A stretch of DNA of 64,000 nucleotides from CAVORB01 sp964395315 (lineage in GTDB: Bacteria; Pseudomonadota; Gammaproteobacteria; Chromatiales; Chromatiaceae). The stretch lies in NCBI GenBank assembly GCA_964395315.1, contig CAYNBI010000006.1:1-64000 (forward strand). The letters run 5' to 3'. Shown here in pieces: positions 51,883-60,101 of the stretch; the stretch's first letter is position 1, and the number at the start of each line of letters is the position of its first letter. Made by a program: the position numbers and the translations under genes. The notes under the pieces were generated by a model. The model made no database searches. It was not told where the DNA came from and worked only from the letters and a program-made list of their open reading frames with translations.

Positions 51883-52779
51883 CTAACGGCGGCGTATCAG
51901 GGTCCCGACACCTTCATCCGTAAACAGATCCAGCATTATCGCGTGCTCGACCCGCCCGTCGATGACATGGGCCGAGCGGACCCCCGCCTGGACCGCGTCC
52001 ACGGCGCACTGGATCTTCGGAAGCATGCCTCCGGTGATCACGCCCTCGCCGATCAGACGATCGATGCTGCCGACGTCCAACTCGGGCACCAGGTTTCCCG
52101 CGGCATCCAGAAGCCCTGGCGTGTTGGTCAGCAACAGCAGCTTCTCCGCGCCAAGCACCTCCGCCATCTTGCCCGCGACCAGGTCCGCGTTGATGTTGTA
52201 GGAAAAACCGTCTTTGCCTACCCCGATGGGAGCCACCACGGGAATGAAATCCCCCTGCACCAGCATGTTGACGACCCCGGCGTCGATGCTCTCCACCTCG
52301 CCCACGTGCCCGAGGTCGATGATTTCCGGCGCCTTGAGCTCTGGCGCATCCCGGCGCAGCAGCAGCTTGCGCGCGCGGATAAGATCCCCGTCCTTCCCGG
52401 TCAATCCGACCGCGGCGCCGCCATGACGATTGAGCAGGTTCACGATCTCCGCGTTGACGAGCCCGCCCAAAACCATCTCGACCACGTCCATGGTCTCGCT
52501 GTCCGTTACCCGCATGCCCTGGATGAACTCACTGGCCTTGCCGAGGCGCTCGAGCAACCTGCCTATCTGGGGGCCGCCGCCATGCACCACGACGGGGTTG
52601 ATGCCAACCAGCTTCATCAGCACCACGTCGCGCGCGAAACCCTCCTTCAGGGCCTGCTCGACCATGGCGTTCCCGCCGTACTTGATGACCATGGTCTTGC
52701 CCCGAAAACGCTGGATATAGGGCAGCGCCTCGATCAAGACGTGGGCGATATTGCGAGCGCGTTCCAAGGCCAGTGACAT
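51883..52779 (-). CDS. argB: Acetylglutamate kinase
   Basis: Second step of arginine synthesis. KTMVIKYGGNAM, VVHGGGPQIGRLLERLG, MVLGGLVNAEIVNLLNRHGG and YNINADLVAGKMAEVLGAEK are the family motifs. 298 residues, the size of arginine-regulated hexameric forms. It lies between the DUF4124 gene and algC, separated from the latter by repeat copy B. Confidence 0.97.
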   Translation of the reverse strand: MSLALERARNIAHVLIEALPYIQRFRGKTMVIKYGGNAMVEQALKEGFARDVVLMKLVGINPVVVHGGGPQIGRLLERLGKASEFIQGMRVTDSETMDVVEMVLGGLVNAEIVNLLNRHGGAAVGLTGKDGDLIRARKLLLRRDAPELKAPEIIDLGHVGEVESIDAGVVNMLVQGDFIPVVAPIGVGKDGFSYNINADLVAGKMAEVLGAEKLLLLTNTPGLLDAAGNLVPELDVGSIDRLIGEGVITGGMLPKIQCAVDAVQAGVRSAHVIDGRVEHAIMLDLFTDEGVGTLIRRR

Positions 52780-52851
52780 CTTTAATTCCCCGATCGGACC
52801 CCTGATGAAACTTAAGCGAGCTACCGGAAACCCATGACAACGCTGTTCGAG

Positions 52852-52981
52852 TCAGCGCCTACAGCGGCACGTGCAAGTGACGCCGTCTTCAAGCGCGATA
52901 GCAATTGAAAATGAAGCCGTCCGGGGATCGCGTTGCCTGGATGGCGTGCTGATCTGGCCCGGATGGCCAACGATCGGCGTC
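52852..52981 (+). repeat. Structured intergenic repeat, copy B
   Basis: Second copy of the element at 6015-6146, same orientation, in the gap between argB and algC (both minus strand). The main hairpin is kept as CCGTCCGG (52917-52924) with CCTGGATGG (52936-52944), using G-U wobble pairs where copy A has A-U; these are pairs only in plus-strand RNA. The second hairpin is GGCC-cggat-GGCC (52956-52968 region). The unpaired core AATTGAAAATGA is unchanged. No terminator follows here. It ends a few bases before the algC stop. Confidence 0.65.
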
Positions 52982-52987
52982 TTGCTT

Positions 52988-55552
52988 TCAGAAAGGCAGC
53001 TCCAGGTCCGGGGCAACCTGGCCCAGGAGCCCGCGCATGAGGTCCTGGACCCCGTCCATCCCCTGTTGATCCTCGGCCTCGAACCTGAATACGAGGGCCG
53101 GCTGGGTATTTGACGCCCGAACCAAGCCCCATGCGCGACCGACCTCGGCGCGCAACCCATCGATGGTCTGCACCTCGACCCCCTTGAGTTGATCCGCCTG
53201 GGCCATGACCATGTCCATGATCTCCGCCGACTCGCCCTCCGGGAGCGCCACGAACAGCTCTGGCGTGGAGTAGGCAGACGCCGGCAGGGCCGCGAAAATC
53301 TCCGCGCTCGGCCGCGGGTCCAGGGCCAGCACCTCGAGAAGGCGCGCGCCGGCGTAGAGGGCATCGTCGAACCCGTACCAGCGCTCCTGAAAGATGATGT
53401 GCCCGCTCCATTCGCCGGCAAGCAGGGCGCCAGTCTCCCTGAGCTTTGCCTTGAGGGGCGCGTGCCCCGACTTCCACATAACGGGTCGGCCACCGCTGCG
53501 CAGGATCTCGCTTGCCAGGTGATGGCTGCACTTGACGTCGAAGATCACATCCATCCCCGGATGACGCGACAGCACATCCGCGGCCAACAGCATGAGCACC
53601 CGGTCGGTGGAGATGACCTCGCCCGCGGAATCGACGACGCCCAGGCGGTCGCCGTCACCGTCGAAAGCGAAGCCGATATCCGCATCCTGCGACAGCACCG
53701 CCTGACGCAAATGTTCCATCGCTCCCGGACGCGACGGATCCGGCACTTCCCCGTCGGGGAAACCGGCGCTCGGATCGCAATTGAGCTCGACCAAATCGCA
53801 GCCCAGGGCCTGGTAGAGCTCGACCGCCACGCTGGAAGCCGCCGCATTTCCACAATCGACTACGACCTTCATGGTGCGGGCGATTGCGACGTCCTTCTCC
53901 ACGCGGTCCACGTAATCCGCCACAAGATCGGCCTGCCGGTAGGTTCCGGAACCGGAGGTGAAGGCCCCGGTCAGAACGCGTTCGCGCAAACCCGAGATGC
54001 CCGACCCTTCCAGGGTATTTCCGGAGATCACCACCTTGAGCCCGTTGTACTCCGCGGCGTTGTGACTTCCGGTGACCATTACGCCGGAGGTGTCACCCTG
54101 ATAGCGAGTCGCGAAATAGAGCACGGGCGTGGGCACGACACCCAGATCGATCACATCGCAACCCCCGGCACGGAGGCCCCCCGCGAGCGCCTCGGCGAGT
54201 CCGCCTCCGGTGGGCCTGGTGTCTCGCGCGAGAAACACCATCTTGTCCCCCGCATCGGCGGCCTCGGCCGCCACGGCTCGGCCAATGGCCTGCATCAGAT
54301 CGGGCGTGAGATCCAGCCCCACGACACCCCGGATGTCGTAGGCCCTGAATATCGCCTCTGGCACCGCGGAGCCTGACTGGCCCGCGGCCCCGGCGGGGGC
54401 GCGCTGCAGCTTCCCTGCTGCCGGCGCCGCAGTGGGCGGGGATGACGGCTTCTCTGTCCCGGCCTCGTCTACCGCCGTCGGTTCTTCGGCGGAGGCGCCG
54501 GGGGCCTTGGCCACCCCCGGCTGCACCCCGCGCAGCAGGCGCCCGAGGACCTCCAGGACCGGCTCGGTCTCGGCCAGTCGGCAGCGGACCCGCTGCTGAG
54601 GCTCGTTCTTCAACGCGCCTTCGACGAGGGCGACAATGCTCGCGTGGTCCTTCTCCAGGGCCGACTTGAGGGCCTGCTGCGGCAGCCAAAGCACCGCCGC
54701 CATCAGCGCCAGTAGAATCGCGTAAGCGATCCCGGCGACGAGCAGATCATTTCCGCCCGGGGAGACGCCGCCGACGGCACTGGCCACGACGCGCAAACGC
54801 GTCCCCTTCACGTCCGCGCCCGCCTCGGGTGCGGCCGCTTCGACTTCGACCACCCGGCCTTGCTCCGGCTCCAGGGTCGCGACCTTGTCGCCGGCGCGCT
54901 GCTGGAGCAGGACCCGAACGCCCCCGGGCGCGGACGGCGACGAAAGCAGGGAGAAGGGAAACGCGACATGCAACACGCCGAGCGCCTCGGAGCCCGCCTC
55001 GTCGAGCACAGGGGCCGCGATCGCCAGGTGCACCCCCTGCTGGCCAAGCAGGTGAGCCTCCAGGGGCGTTACCTCGCGCTGACGCACGGCCTGTTGCACC
55101 AGGTCCAGTCCCGCGTAGCTCAACCCGTACGCATCCATCGCCTCGGGCCCCTGCAGATCCTTCTCGGTCAGGCGGACGCGCGAGGCGCTCGGAAACCGCG
55201 CCGCCACCATCTCCTCGGCCACGCGCCGGTCGTCCGTCTTGCCGCCGCGCAGGGCCTCCCGCAGCACCGGATCGGAGGTCCACCGCTGCAGGAGCTCGCG
55301 CTGAACCGCCACGCGATTGCCCAGATCGCTCGCGATCAAGGAAGCGGTGCGCTCGGCCTGGCCGGTGCCGAAATCACGCTCCCGATCCATCCAGACAATC
55401 GCCAGCGCCACGACCGCGCACAGGAGCACAACGGCGACACCGGCTACCGACAGGGCCCAGAATCGGGCAAGCCCGGGGACCCGATCGGGCTTTACCGGCT
55501 TAGCGTTCGCCTTGTCCGGTTTCTCGGATTTTCCAGCGCGTCTCAAACGCAT
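52988..55552 (-). CDS. algC: Phosphomannomutase/phosphoglucomutase, long membrane-anchored form
   Basis: Interconverts mannose- or glucose-6- and 1-phosphates for polysaccharide and LPS synthesis. The C-terminal ~460 residues are the enzyme: IFRAYDIRGVVGLDL, phosphoserine loop GVMVTGSHNAAEYNG, metal loop FAFDGDGDRLGVVD, sugar loop GEWSGHI, C-terminal phosphate site RASNTQPALVFRFEAE. The first ~390 residues hold two membrane helices (about 27-50 and 270-290) around a Cache-like periplasmic domain, then a Pro/Ala-rich linker. The same layout exists in some Pseudomonas AlgC relatives. The ATG at 55552 is preferred over a TTG eight codons earlier. Confidence 0.93.
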   Translation of the reverse strand: MRLRRAGKSEKPDKANAKPVKPDRVPGLARFWALSVAGVAVVLLCAVVALAIVWMDRERDFGTGQAERTASLIASDLGNRVAVQRELLQRWTSDPVLREALRGGKTDDRRVAEEMVAARFPSASRVRLTEKDLQGPEAMDAYGLSYAGLDLVQQAVRQREVTPLEAHLLGQQGVHLAIAAPVLDEAGSEALGVLHVAFPFSLLSSPSAPGGVRVLLQQRAGDKVATLEPEQGRVVEVEAAAPEAGADVKGTRLRVVASAVGGVSPGGNDLLVAGIAYAILLALMAAVLWLPQQALKSALEKDHASIVALVEGALKNEPQQRVRCRLAETEPVLEVLGRLLRGVQPGVAKAPGASAEEPTAVDEAGTEKPSSPPTAAPAAGKLQRAPAGAAGQSGSAVPEAIFRAYDIRGVVGLDLTPDLMQAIGRAVAAEAADAGDKMVFLARDTRPTGGGLAEALAGGLRAGGCDVIDLGVVPTPVLYFATRYQGDTSGVMVTGSHNAAEYNGLKVVISGNTLEGSGISGLRERVLTGAFTSGSGTYRQADLVADYVDRVEKDVAIARTMKVVVDCGNAAASSVAVELYQALGCDLVELNCDPSAGFPDGEVPDPSRPGAMEHLRQAVLSQDADIGFAFDGDGDRLGVVDSAGEVISTDRVLMLLAADVLSRHPGMDVIFDVKCSHHLASEILRSGGRPVMWKSGHAPLKAKLRETGALLAGEWSGHIIFQERWYGFDDALYAGARLLEVLALDPRPSAEIFAALPASAYSTPELFVALPEGESAEIMDMVMAQADQLKGVEVQTIDGLRAEVGRAWGLVRASNTQPALVFRFEAEDQQGMDGVQDLMRGLLGQVAPDLELPF

Positions 55553-55615
55553 GCTCGCTGCGTCCCCTATGTGCAAACCTGCATCGTTGCGACCTCAACG
55601 CCCGCCCGGGCGTCC

Positions 55616-56071
55616 TCAAGCCCGCCCGCTGTGGCCGAAACCGCCGGCGCCTCGGGCGGAATCCTCGAACTCGTCCACCAACTCGAAACGGGCGCGCAGC
55701 ACGGGCACCAGCACCAGCTGCGCAATGCGCTCACCGACCTCGATCCGGAAAGGCGCGTGCCCGCGGTTCCAGCAGGAAACGAAAAGCTGTCCCTGGTAAT
55801 CCGAATCGATCAGGCCCACCAGGTTTCCCAGCACGATGCCGTGCTTATGGCCCAAGCCGGAGCGAGGGAGGATCAGCGCCGCCAGGCCCGGCTCGCCGAT
55901 GTGGATGGCCATCCCCGTCGGCAGGAGCTCGCTCTGCCCGGGGCGGAGCTCCAGGGGTTGGTCCACCATCGCCCGCAGGTCGAGACCCGCGGAACCCTCG
56001 GTAGCATAGTCCGGGAGGGGAAAGTCCCCCCCTAGACGTCGATCAAGTATCTTGACTTGCAGTCTGTGCAA
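55616..56071 (-). CDS. dut: dUTP diphosphatase
   Basis: Hydrolyses dUTP, limiting uracil in DNA and supplying dUMP. The five motifs are present: GSAGLDLRA, LILPRSGLGHKHGIVLGN, GLIDSDYQGQL, RIAQLVLVPV and the C-terminal ARGAGGFGHSGRA. 151 residues. The start is the TTG at 56071, inside the end of coaBC, giving HRLQVKILDRRLG like other Dut N-termini. Confidence 0.96.
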   Translation of the reverse strand: MHRLQVKILDRRLGGDFPLPDYATEGSAGLDLRAMVDQPLELRPGQSELLPTGMAIHIGEPGLAALILPRSGLGHKHGIVLGNLVGLIDSDYQGQLFVSCWNRGHAPFRIEVGERIAQLVLVPVLRARFELVDEFEDSARGAGGFGHSGRA

Positions 56072-57269
56072 GGTAGCGCTCCGCGATCAGGTCCGCCAGC
56101 AAGCCGGCCAGCCGGACCTTCGGCATCAAGGGAAAGGCCTGCCGCCCCCCCGCCCACAGCACGAGCAGCGCGTTGTCCGCACTCTCGAACCCGCCGGTCT
56201 CGCTGCCGACGAGGTTGGCGGCGATCATGTCGAGGCCCTTGGACTCGAGCTTGCGCAGGGCGTGTCGCTCTAGGGATTCCGTCTCGGCGGCGAAGCCGAC
56301 GGTGAACGGGCCTCCGATCGTGCCGGCTACATCCGCAAGAATGTCAGGGTTGCGCACCAGGTGCAAAGTGAGCGCTGAATCGTGCTTCTTGATCTTCTCG
56401 CTAGCCGGCGCGACCGGGCGATAGTCCGCGACCGCCGCCGCCCCGACGAAGATGTCGCAGGCCCCGGAGCGCTCCATCACCGCCTCGTGCATCTGCCGGG
56501 CGGACTCCACCCGTAGCAGCTCCACCCCCGCGGGGGGTGGCAGGTTGCACGGCCCACTGACCAGCACCACCGACGCACCCCGCTCGCGGAGTGCGTCGGC
56601 CAACGCGTAGCCCATGCGTCCCGAGCTTCGGTTTCCCACGTAGCGGACGGGGTCGACCGCTTCACGGGTGGGACCCGCAGTGACGACCACCCGGCATCCA
56701 GCGAGGATGTGGGTCCGACCAAGCGCCAGGGCTGAGACGATGTCGTCGGGCTCCAGCATGCGCCCCCAGCCCCATTCGCCGCACGCCTGGTCGCCCTCGG
56801 CCGGCCCCAGCAGCCGTAAGCCGCGATCCTGCAGCCGAGCTGCGTTCTCACGCGTGGCCGGGTGCTCCCACATGCGGTGATTCATGGCCGGCGCGATCAC
56901 GACCGGCGCGGTCGTGGCCAGTATCAGGGTTGCGAGCAGGTCATCGGCCAGACCCGCGGCCAGGCGCGCCATCAGATCCGCGCTCGCGGGCGCGACCAGC
57001 ACCAGGTCGGCCCAGCGCGCGAGCTCGATATGCCCCATTGCGTCCTCGGCCCGGGGATCGAACAGGTCGCTGCGCACCTCGTAGCCCGAGACCGCCTGCA
57101 GGGTTAACGGGGTGACGAAGGCGCGTGCGGCCGGGGTCATGACCACCCGCACATCGGCACCAGCTGCCCGCAGACGGCGGACCAGCTCAGGGGTCTTGTA
57201 GGCGGCGATGCCGCCGCTCACCCCGAGCAGGACCTTGGTTAGCGGCGATTGGGCGGAAAAAGCTGACAA
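56043..57269 (-). CDS. coaBC: Bifunctional phosphopantothenoylcysteine decarboxylase/synthetase
   Basis: Two steps of coenzyme A synthesis. The N-terminal flavoprotein CoaC (about residues 10-185) has VLLGVSGGIAAYKTPELVRR and APAMNHRMWEHPATRENAAR. CoaB (about 190-400) has VTAGPTREAVDPVRYVGNRS and IKKHDSALTLHLVRNPDIL. 408 residues. Starts at TTG 57269; no ATG or GTG stands before the first beta strand. Overlaps dut by 29 bp. Confidence 0.96.
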   Translation of the reverse strand: MSAFSAQSPLTKVLLGVSGGIAAYKTPELVRRLRAAGADVRVVMTPAARAFVTPLTLQAVSGYEVRSDLFDPRAEDAMGHIELARWADLVLVAPASADLMARLAAGLADDLLATLILATTAPVVIAPAMNHRMWEHPATRENAARLQDRGLRLLGPAEGDQACGEWGWGRMLEPDDIVSALALGRTHILAGCRVVVTAGPTREAVDPVRYVGNRSSGRMGYALADALRERGASVVLVSGPCNLPPPAGVELLRVESARQMHEAVMERSGACDIFVGAAAVADYRPVAPASEKIKKHDSALTLHLVRNPDILADVAGTIGGPFTVGFAAETESLERHALRKLESKGLDMIAANLVGSETGGFESADNALLVLWAGGRQAFPLMPKVRLAGLLADLIAERYLAQTASQDT

Positions 57270-57406
57270 GTGGTGCGCGGATTGTTGTTGTCGTGACGAC
57301 TGCCTGGATTGTAACCCATCCAGCCCCGACCTAAGTGGCGGCTGTTTGGTCGCGGCAGGCTCTTGGCATACCCTTGCGATATGGAGCGGCGGGCGAGGAC
57401 GAGCGC

Positions 57407-58081
57407 ATGACCATCACGGAATGGCCGGAGGACGAACGTCCCCGGGAAAAACTCCTGATCCGCGGAGCCGAGGCGCTCTCGGATCCCGAGCTGCTGGCGA
57501 TCTTCCTGCGCACCGGGGTACCTGGCAAGAGTGCCGTTGACCTTGCGCGGGACCTGCTGCTGGAGTTCGAGGGGCTCAGGGGCCTGTTCTCGGCCGACCA
57601 GGAGGGCTTCTGCAGGGGTAAAGGGCTCGGGAAGGCGAAGTACGCCCAGTTGCAGGCGGTGCTTGAGATGAGCCGCCGATACCTGCGCGCAGAGCTGGGC
57701 GCACGGGACGTCCTGAACAGCCCCGAGGCCACCCGCGCCTATCTGAAGTCCCGCCTGCACGGCTATCCGCACGAGGTGTTCGCCTGCCTGTTCCTAGACA
57801 ACCGTCACCGTCTGATCAGGTACGAAGAGCTGTTCCGCGGCACCATAGACGGCGCCAGCGTGCATCCGCGGGAGGTGGTGCGCCGAACCCTCGAGACCAA
57901 CGCGGCGGCCGTGATCTTCGCCCACAATCATCCCTCGGGCGTGGCCGAGCCGAGCCAGTCGGATCTGCGCATCACACAACGTCTCAAAGAGGCACTGGCG
58001 CTGGTGGACGTGCGGGTGCTGGACCACGTCATCATCGGCGAGGGCGACGGCACGTCCCTCGCGGAACGCGGGCTGCTCTGA
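57407..58081 (+). CDS. radC: RadC family JAB-domain protein
   Basis: 224 residues. The N-terminal helix-hairpin-helix-like region (RPREKLLIRGAEALSDPELL) precedes a JAB/MPN domain with the metal motif FAHNHPSGVAEPSQSD. The old link to DNA repair is doubtful and the function is open. The ATG at 57407 (MTITEWPEDERPREKL) matches the family. Divergent from coaBC. Confidence 0.94.
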   Translation: MTITEWPEDERPREKLLIRGAEALSDPELLAIFLRTGVPGKSAVDLARDLLLEFEGLRGLFSADQEGFCRGKGLGKAKYAQLQAVLEMSRRYLRAELGARDVLNSPEATRAYLKSRLHGYPHEVFACLFLDNRHRLIRYEELFRGTIDGASVHPREVVRRTLETNAAAVIFAHNHPSGVAEPSQSDLRITQRLKEALALVDVRVLDHVIIGEGDGTSLAERGLL

Positions 58082-58110
58082 AGGCTACCGCCAACGAGGC
58101 GGCGGGGTGG

Positions 58111-58139
58111 TTGCCGGACGCGGCGATCTCGGGTATTCT
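58111..58139 (+). promoter_or_regulatory. Sigma-70 promoter for rpmB-rpmG
   Basis: TTGCCG (58111-58116), a 17-base spacer and TATTCT (58134-58139), about 54 bp before the rpmB ATG. Good spacing and a fair match at both hexamers, as expected for a ribosomal protein operon. Confidence 0.65.
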
Positions 58140-58192
58140 TGCGCGTCTTTCTATTCCAACCCTGGATTATCGATCTCTCAAGGGGCCGCGTC

Positions 58193-58429
58193 ATGTCCAA
58201 AGTCTGCCAGGTCACCGGCAAGCGCCCGCTCTCCGGTTGCAACGTATCCCATGCCCACAACACGACCAAGCGCCGCTTCCTGCCCAACCTGCACTACCAC
58301 CGCTTCTGGGTGGAGAACGAGCGTCGGTGGGTGCGCCTGCGCGTTTCCACCAAGGGCATGCGCATCATCGACAAGAAGGGCATCGACGCGGTGCTCGCCG
58401 AGATGCGCGACCGCGGCGAAAAGGTCTGA
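58193..58429 (+). CDS. rpmB: 50S ribosomal protein L28
   Basis: MSKVCQVTGKRPLSGCNVSH then AHNTTKRRFLPNLHYHRFW is the L28 pattern; KGMRIIDKKGIDAVLAEMR is the conserved C-terminal part. 78 residues, standard length. Followed by rpmG after 15 bp. Confidence 0.97.
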   Translation: MSKVCQVTGKRPLSGCNVSHAHNTTKRRFLPNLHYHRFWVENERRWVRLRVSTKGMRIIDKKGIDAVLAEMRDRGEKV

Positions 58430-58444
58430 GCGAGGTAAAGAACC

Positions 58445-58612
58445 ATGGCCAAAGCAGCTCGTGAAAAGATTCGCCTGATCTCCAGCGCAGGCACGGGTCA
58501 CTTCTACACGACCACCAAGAACAAGCGCAACACGCCCGGAAAAATGGAAATGAAGAAATTCGACCCGGTCGTGCGCCAGCACGTGATGTACAAAGAGGGG
58601 AAGATCAAGTAG
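58445..58612 (+). CDS. rpmG: 50S ribosomal protein L33
   Basis: 55 residues starting MAKAAREKIRLISSAGTG and containing FYTTTKNKRNTPGKMEMKKF. No cysteine is present, so this is the zinc-independent (C-minus) form. It lies 15 bp after rpmB and is followed by a terminator. Confidence 0.97.
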   Translation: MAKAAREKIRLISSAGTGHFYTTTKNKRNTPGKMEMKKFDPVVRQHVMYKEGKIK

Positions 58613-58636
58613 GAAGGCAGCGCCCCCGGAGATCAC

Positions 58637-58663
58637 AAAAAACCCGCCGACGGCGGGTTTTTT
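58637..58663. terminator. Bidirectional rho-independent terminator
   Basis: AAAAAA-CCCGCC-GA-type loop-GGCGGG-TTTTTT. It ends rpmBG on the plus strand and, by the A-run, the desaturase gene on the minus strand. Confidence 0.92.
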
Positions 58664-58709
58664 GTGCACGAATGAATCGGGGATTGCTCGAATCCCCAAC
58701 TCGCCTCGA

Positions 58710-59903
58710 TCAGCTACCCGCCGGTCCGACAGGTTTCAGGTAGCAGCCCCGCAGATTGCGGGCGAAGGTCTCCAATGCCTGGATCCCGGTCGCCTCGGCC
58801 TGCTGACACCATTCCTGAAGCGACTTGAGCAACACTTCCTGGTTCGGTGCGGTGCGCTCCCAAAGCTCGCGCAGTTGCTCGCGGAAGCGATAGACCGTCG
58901 CCAACTTCTGGCTGTTGGCCAGAATCTGCTCCAAACGCGCCCTCGCCCGCTCATCCAAGCGGGAGGCCTCCGTCGACAGCAGGCGTCGGGTGCGCCGGTA
59001 AAGCTTGCGGCAATGCCGCTCGGTGCTACACAGCTCCGTGCGCGTGACCGGGGCGAGCACGTCGCGTGTGTAGCGCGCGAACACGTGCATGCGACCCACG
59101 ATCACCGCGCGAAGGGTCTCCAGGTCGACGCTGGTCTTACCCTCCACGAACCGGGGTTGCGGGGCCAGCTTCTTGACCTTGGCCAGACCGAGCGCGCTCA
59201 GCACCCGGATGTAGAGCCAACCGATATCGAATTCCCACCACTTGGAGGACAGCTTGGCCGAACTCGGGAAGGCGTGGTGGTTGTTGTGCAGCTCCTCGCC
59301 GCCGATCAGGATGCCCCAGGGAAGGATGTTGGTGGCGGAATCCGGGCTGTCAAAGTTGCGGTAGCCCCAGTAGTGACCGACGCCGTTGATCACACCCGCC
59401 GCGAGAAAGGGAATCCAGAGCATCTGCACCGCCCAGACGGTGATGCCATAGACGCCGAACAGCAGCACATCGAGAATCAGCATCAGCCCCACGCCCTGCC
59501 AGACGAAACGGCCATAGACCCTACGCTCGAGCCAGTCATCGGGCGTACCGTGACTGTAGCGCCGCACCAGATCCGGGTCACTGGCCGCCTCACGGTAGAG
59601 CTCGGCGCCCTCGGTGAGCACCTTTCCCAGGCCCAGGACCTTCGGACTATGGGGATCCTCCGGCGTTTCGCACTTGGCGTGGTGACGCCGATGCACCGCC
59701 ACCCATTCGCGGGTCACCATGCCGGTGGTGATCCACAACCAGAAGCGGAAGAAATGACTGATCACCGGGTGTAGATCGAGCGCCCGATGGGCCTGGGATC
59801 GGTGCAGGAACACGGTCACCGACACGATGGTGATGTGGGTCAGCACCAGGGTGACAAGCACCACCTGCCAAACGGGAAGGTCAAGAATACCGTACGGGGT
59901 CAT
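58710..59903 (-). CDS. desA: DesA-type membrane fatty acid desaturase with extra C-terminal domain
   Basis: A di-iron membrane desaturase that probably adds a double bond to membrane phospholipid acyl chains. Three histidine boxes are visible: HRSQAHR, HRRHHAKC and HNNHHAFPSS. Four membrane helices flank them. Residues from about 290 on (RRLLSTEASRLDERARARLE, KLATVYRFREQLRELWERTA, GIQALETFARNLR) are not part of the desaturase fold. They resemble the C-terminal end of ISL3-family transposases. Pseudomonas DesA has a similar length. AGGAG stands before the ATG at 59903. Confidence 0.92.
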   Translation of the reverse strand: MTPYGILDLPVWQVVLVTLVLTHITIVSVTVFLHRSQAHRALDLHPVISHFFRFWLWITTGMVTREWVAVHRRHHAKCETPEDPHSPKVLGLGKVLTEGAELYREAASDPDLVRRYSHGTPDDWLERRVYGRFVWQGVGLMLILDVLLFGVYGITVWAVQMLWIPFLAAGVINGVGHYWGYRNFDSPDSATNILPWGILIGGEELHNNHHAFPSSAKLSSKWWEFDIGWLYIRVLSALGLAKVKKLAPQPRFVEGKTSVDLETLRAVIVGRMHVFARYTRDVLAPVTRTELCSTERHCRKLYRRTRRLLSTEASRLDERARARLEQILANSQKLATVYRFREQLRELWERTAPNQEVLLKSLQEWCQQAEATGIQALETFARNLRGCYLKPVGPAGS

Positions 59904-60059
59904 CAACAACTCCTCAGGGAGAAAACAGGCCATCGACCCGCTGGGCACTGGCGCCAAGGTGCGGATCCGAGAGTGATTCGCAGCGGCGGGCGGGATTAGC
60001 CAGGGGTAAGGTCTAACTGATTATCGTGAGGCGCCGCGGGCGGACGCCGATATGCCCTG

Positions 60060-60065
60060 ACTATA
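60060..60065 (-). promoter_or_regulatory. Candidate -10 for the desaturase gene
   Basis: TATAGT on the minus strand, about 157 bp upstream of the ATG, with a T-rich but poor -35. The leader between holds no other gene. Desaturase genes are often under an acyl-chain-responsive repressor, but no such site was recognised. Confidence 0.35.
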
Positions 60066-60101
60066 CCCGATTCCGACTTCGCGAAAAACCACAAATCCAT
60101 G

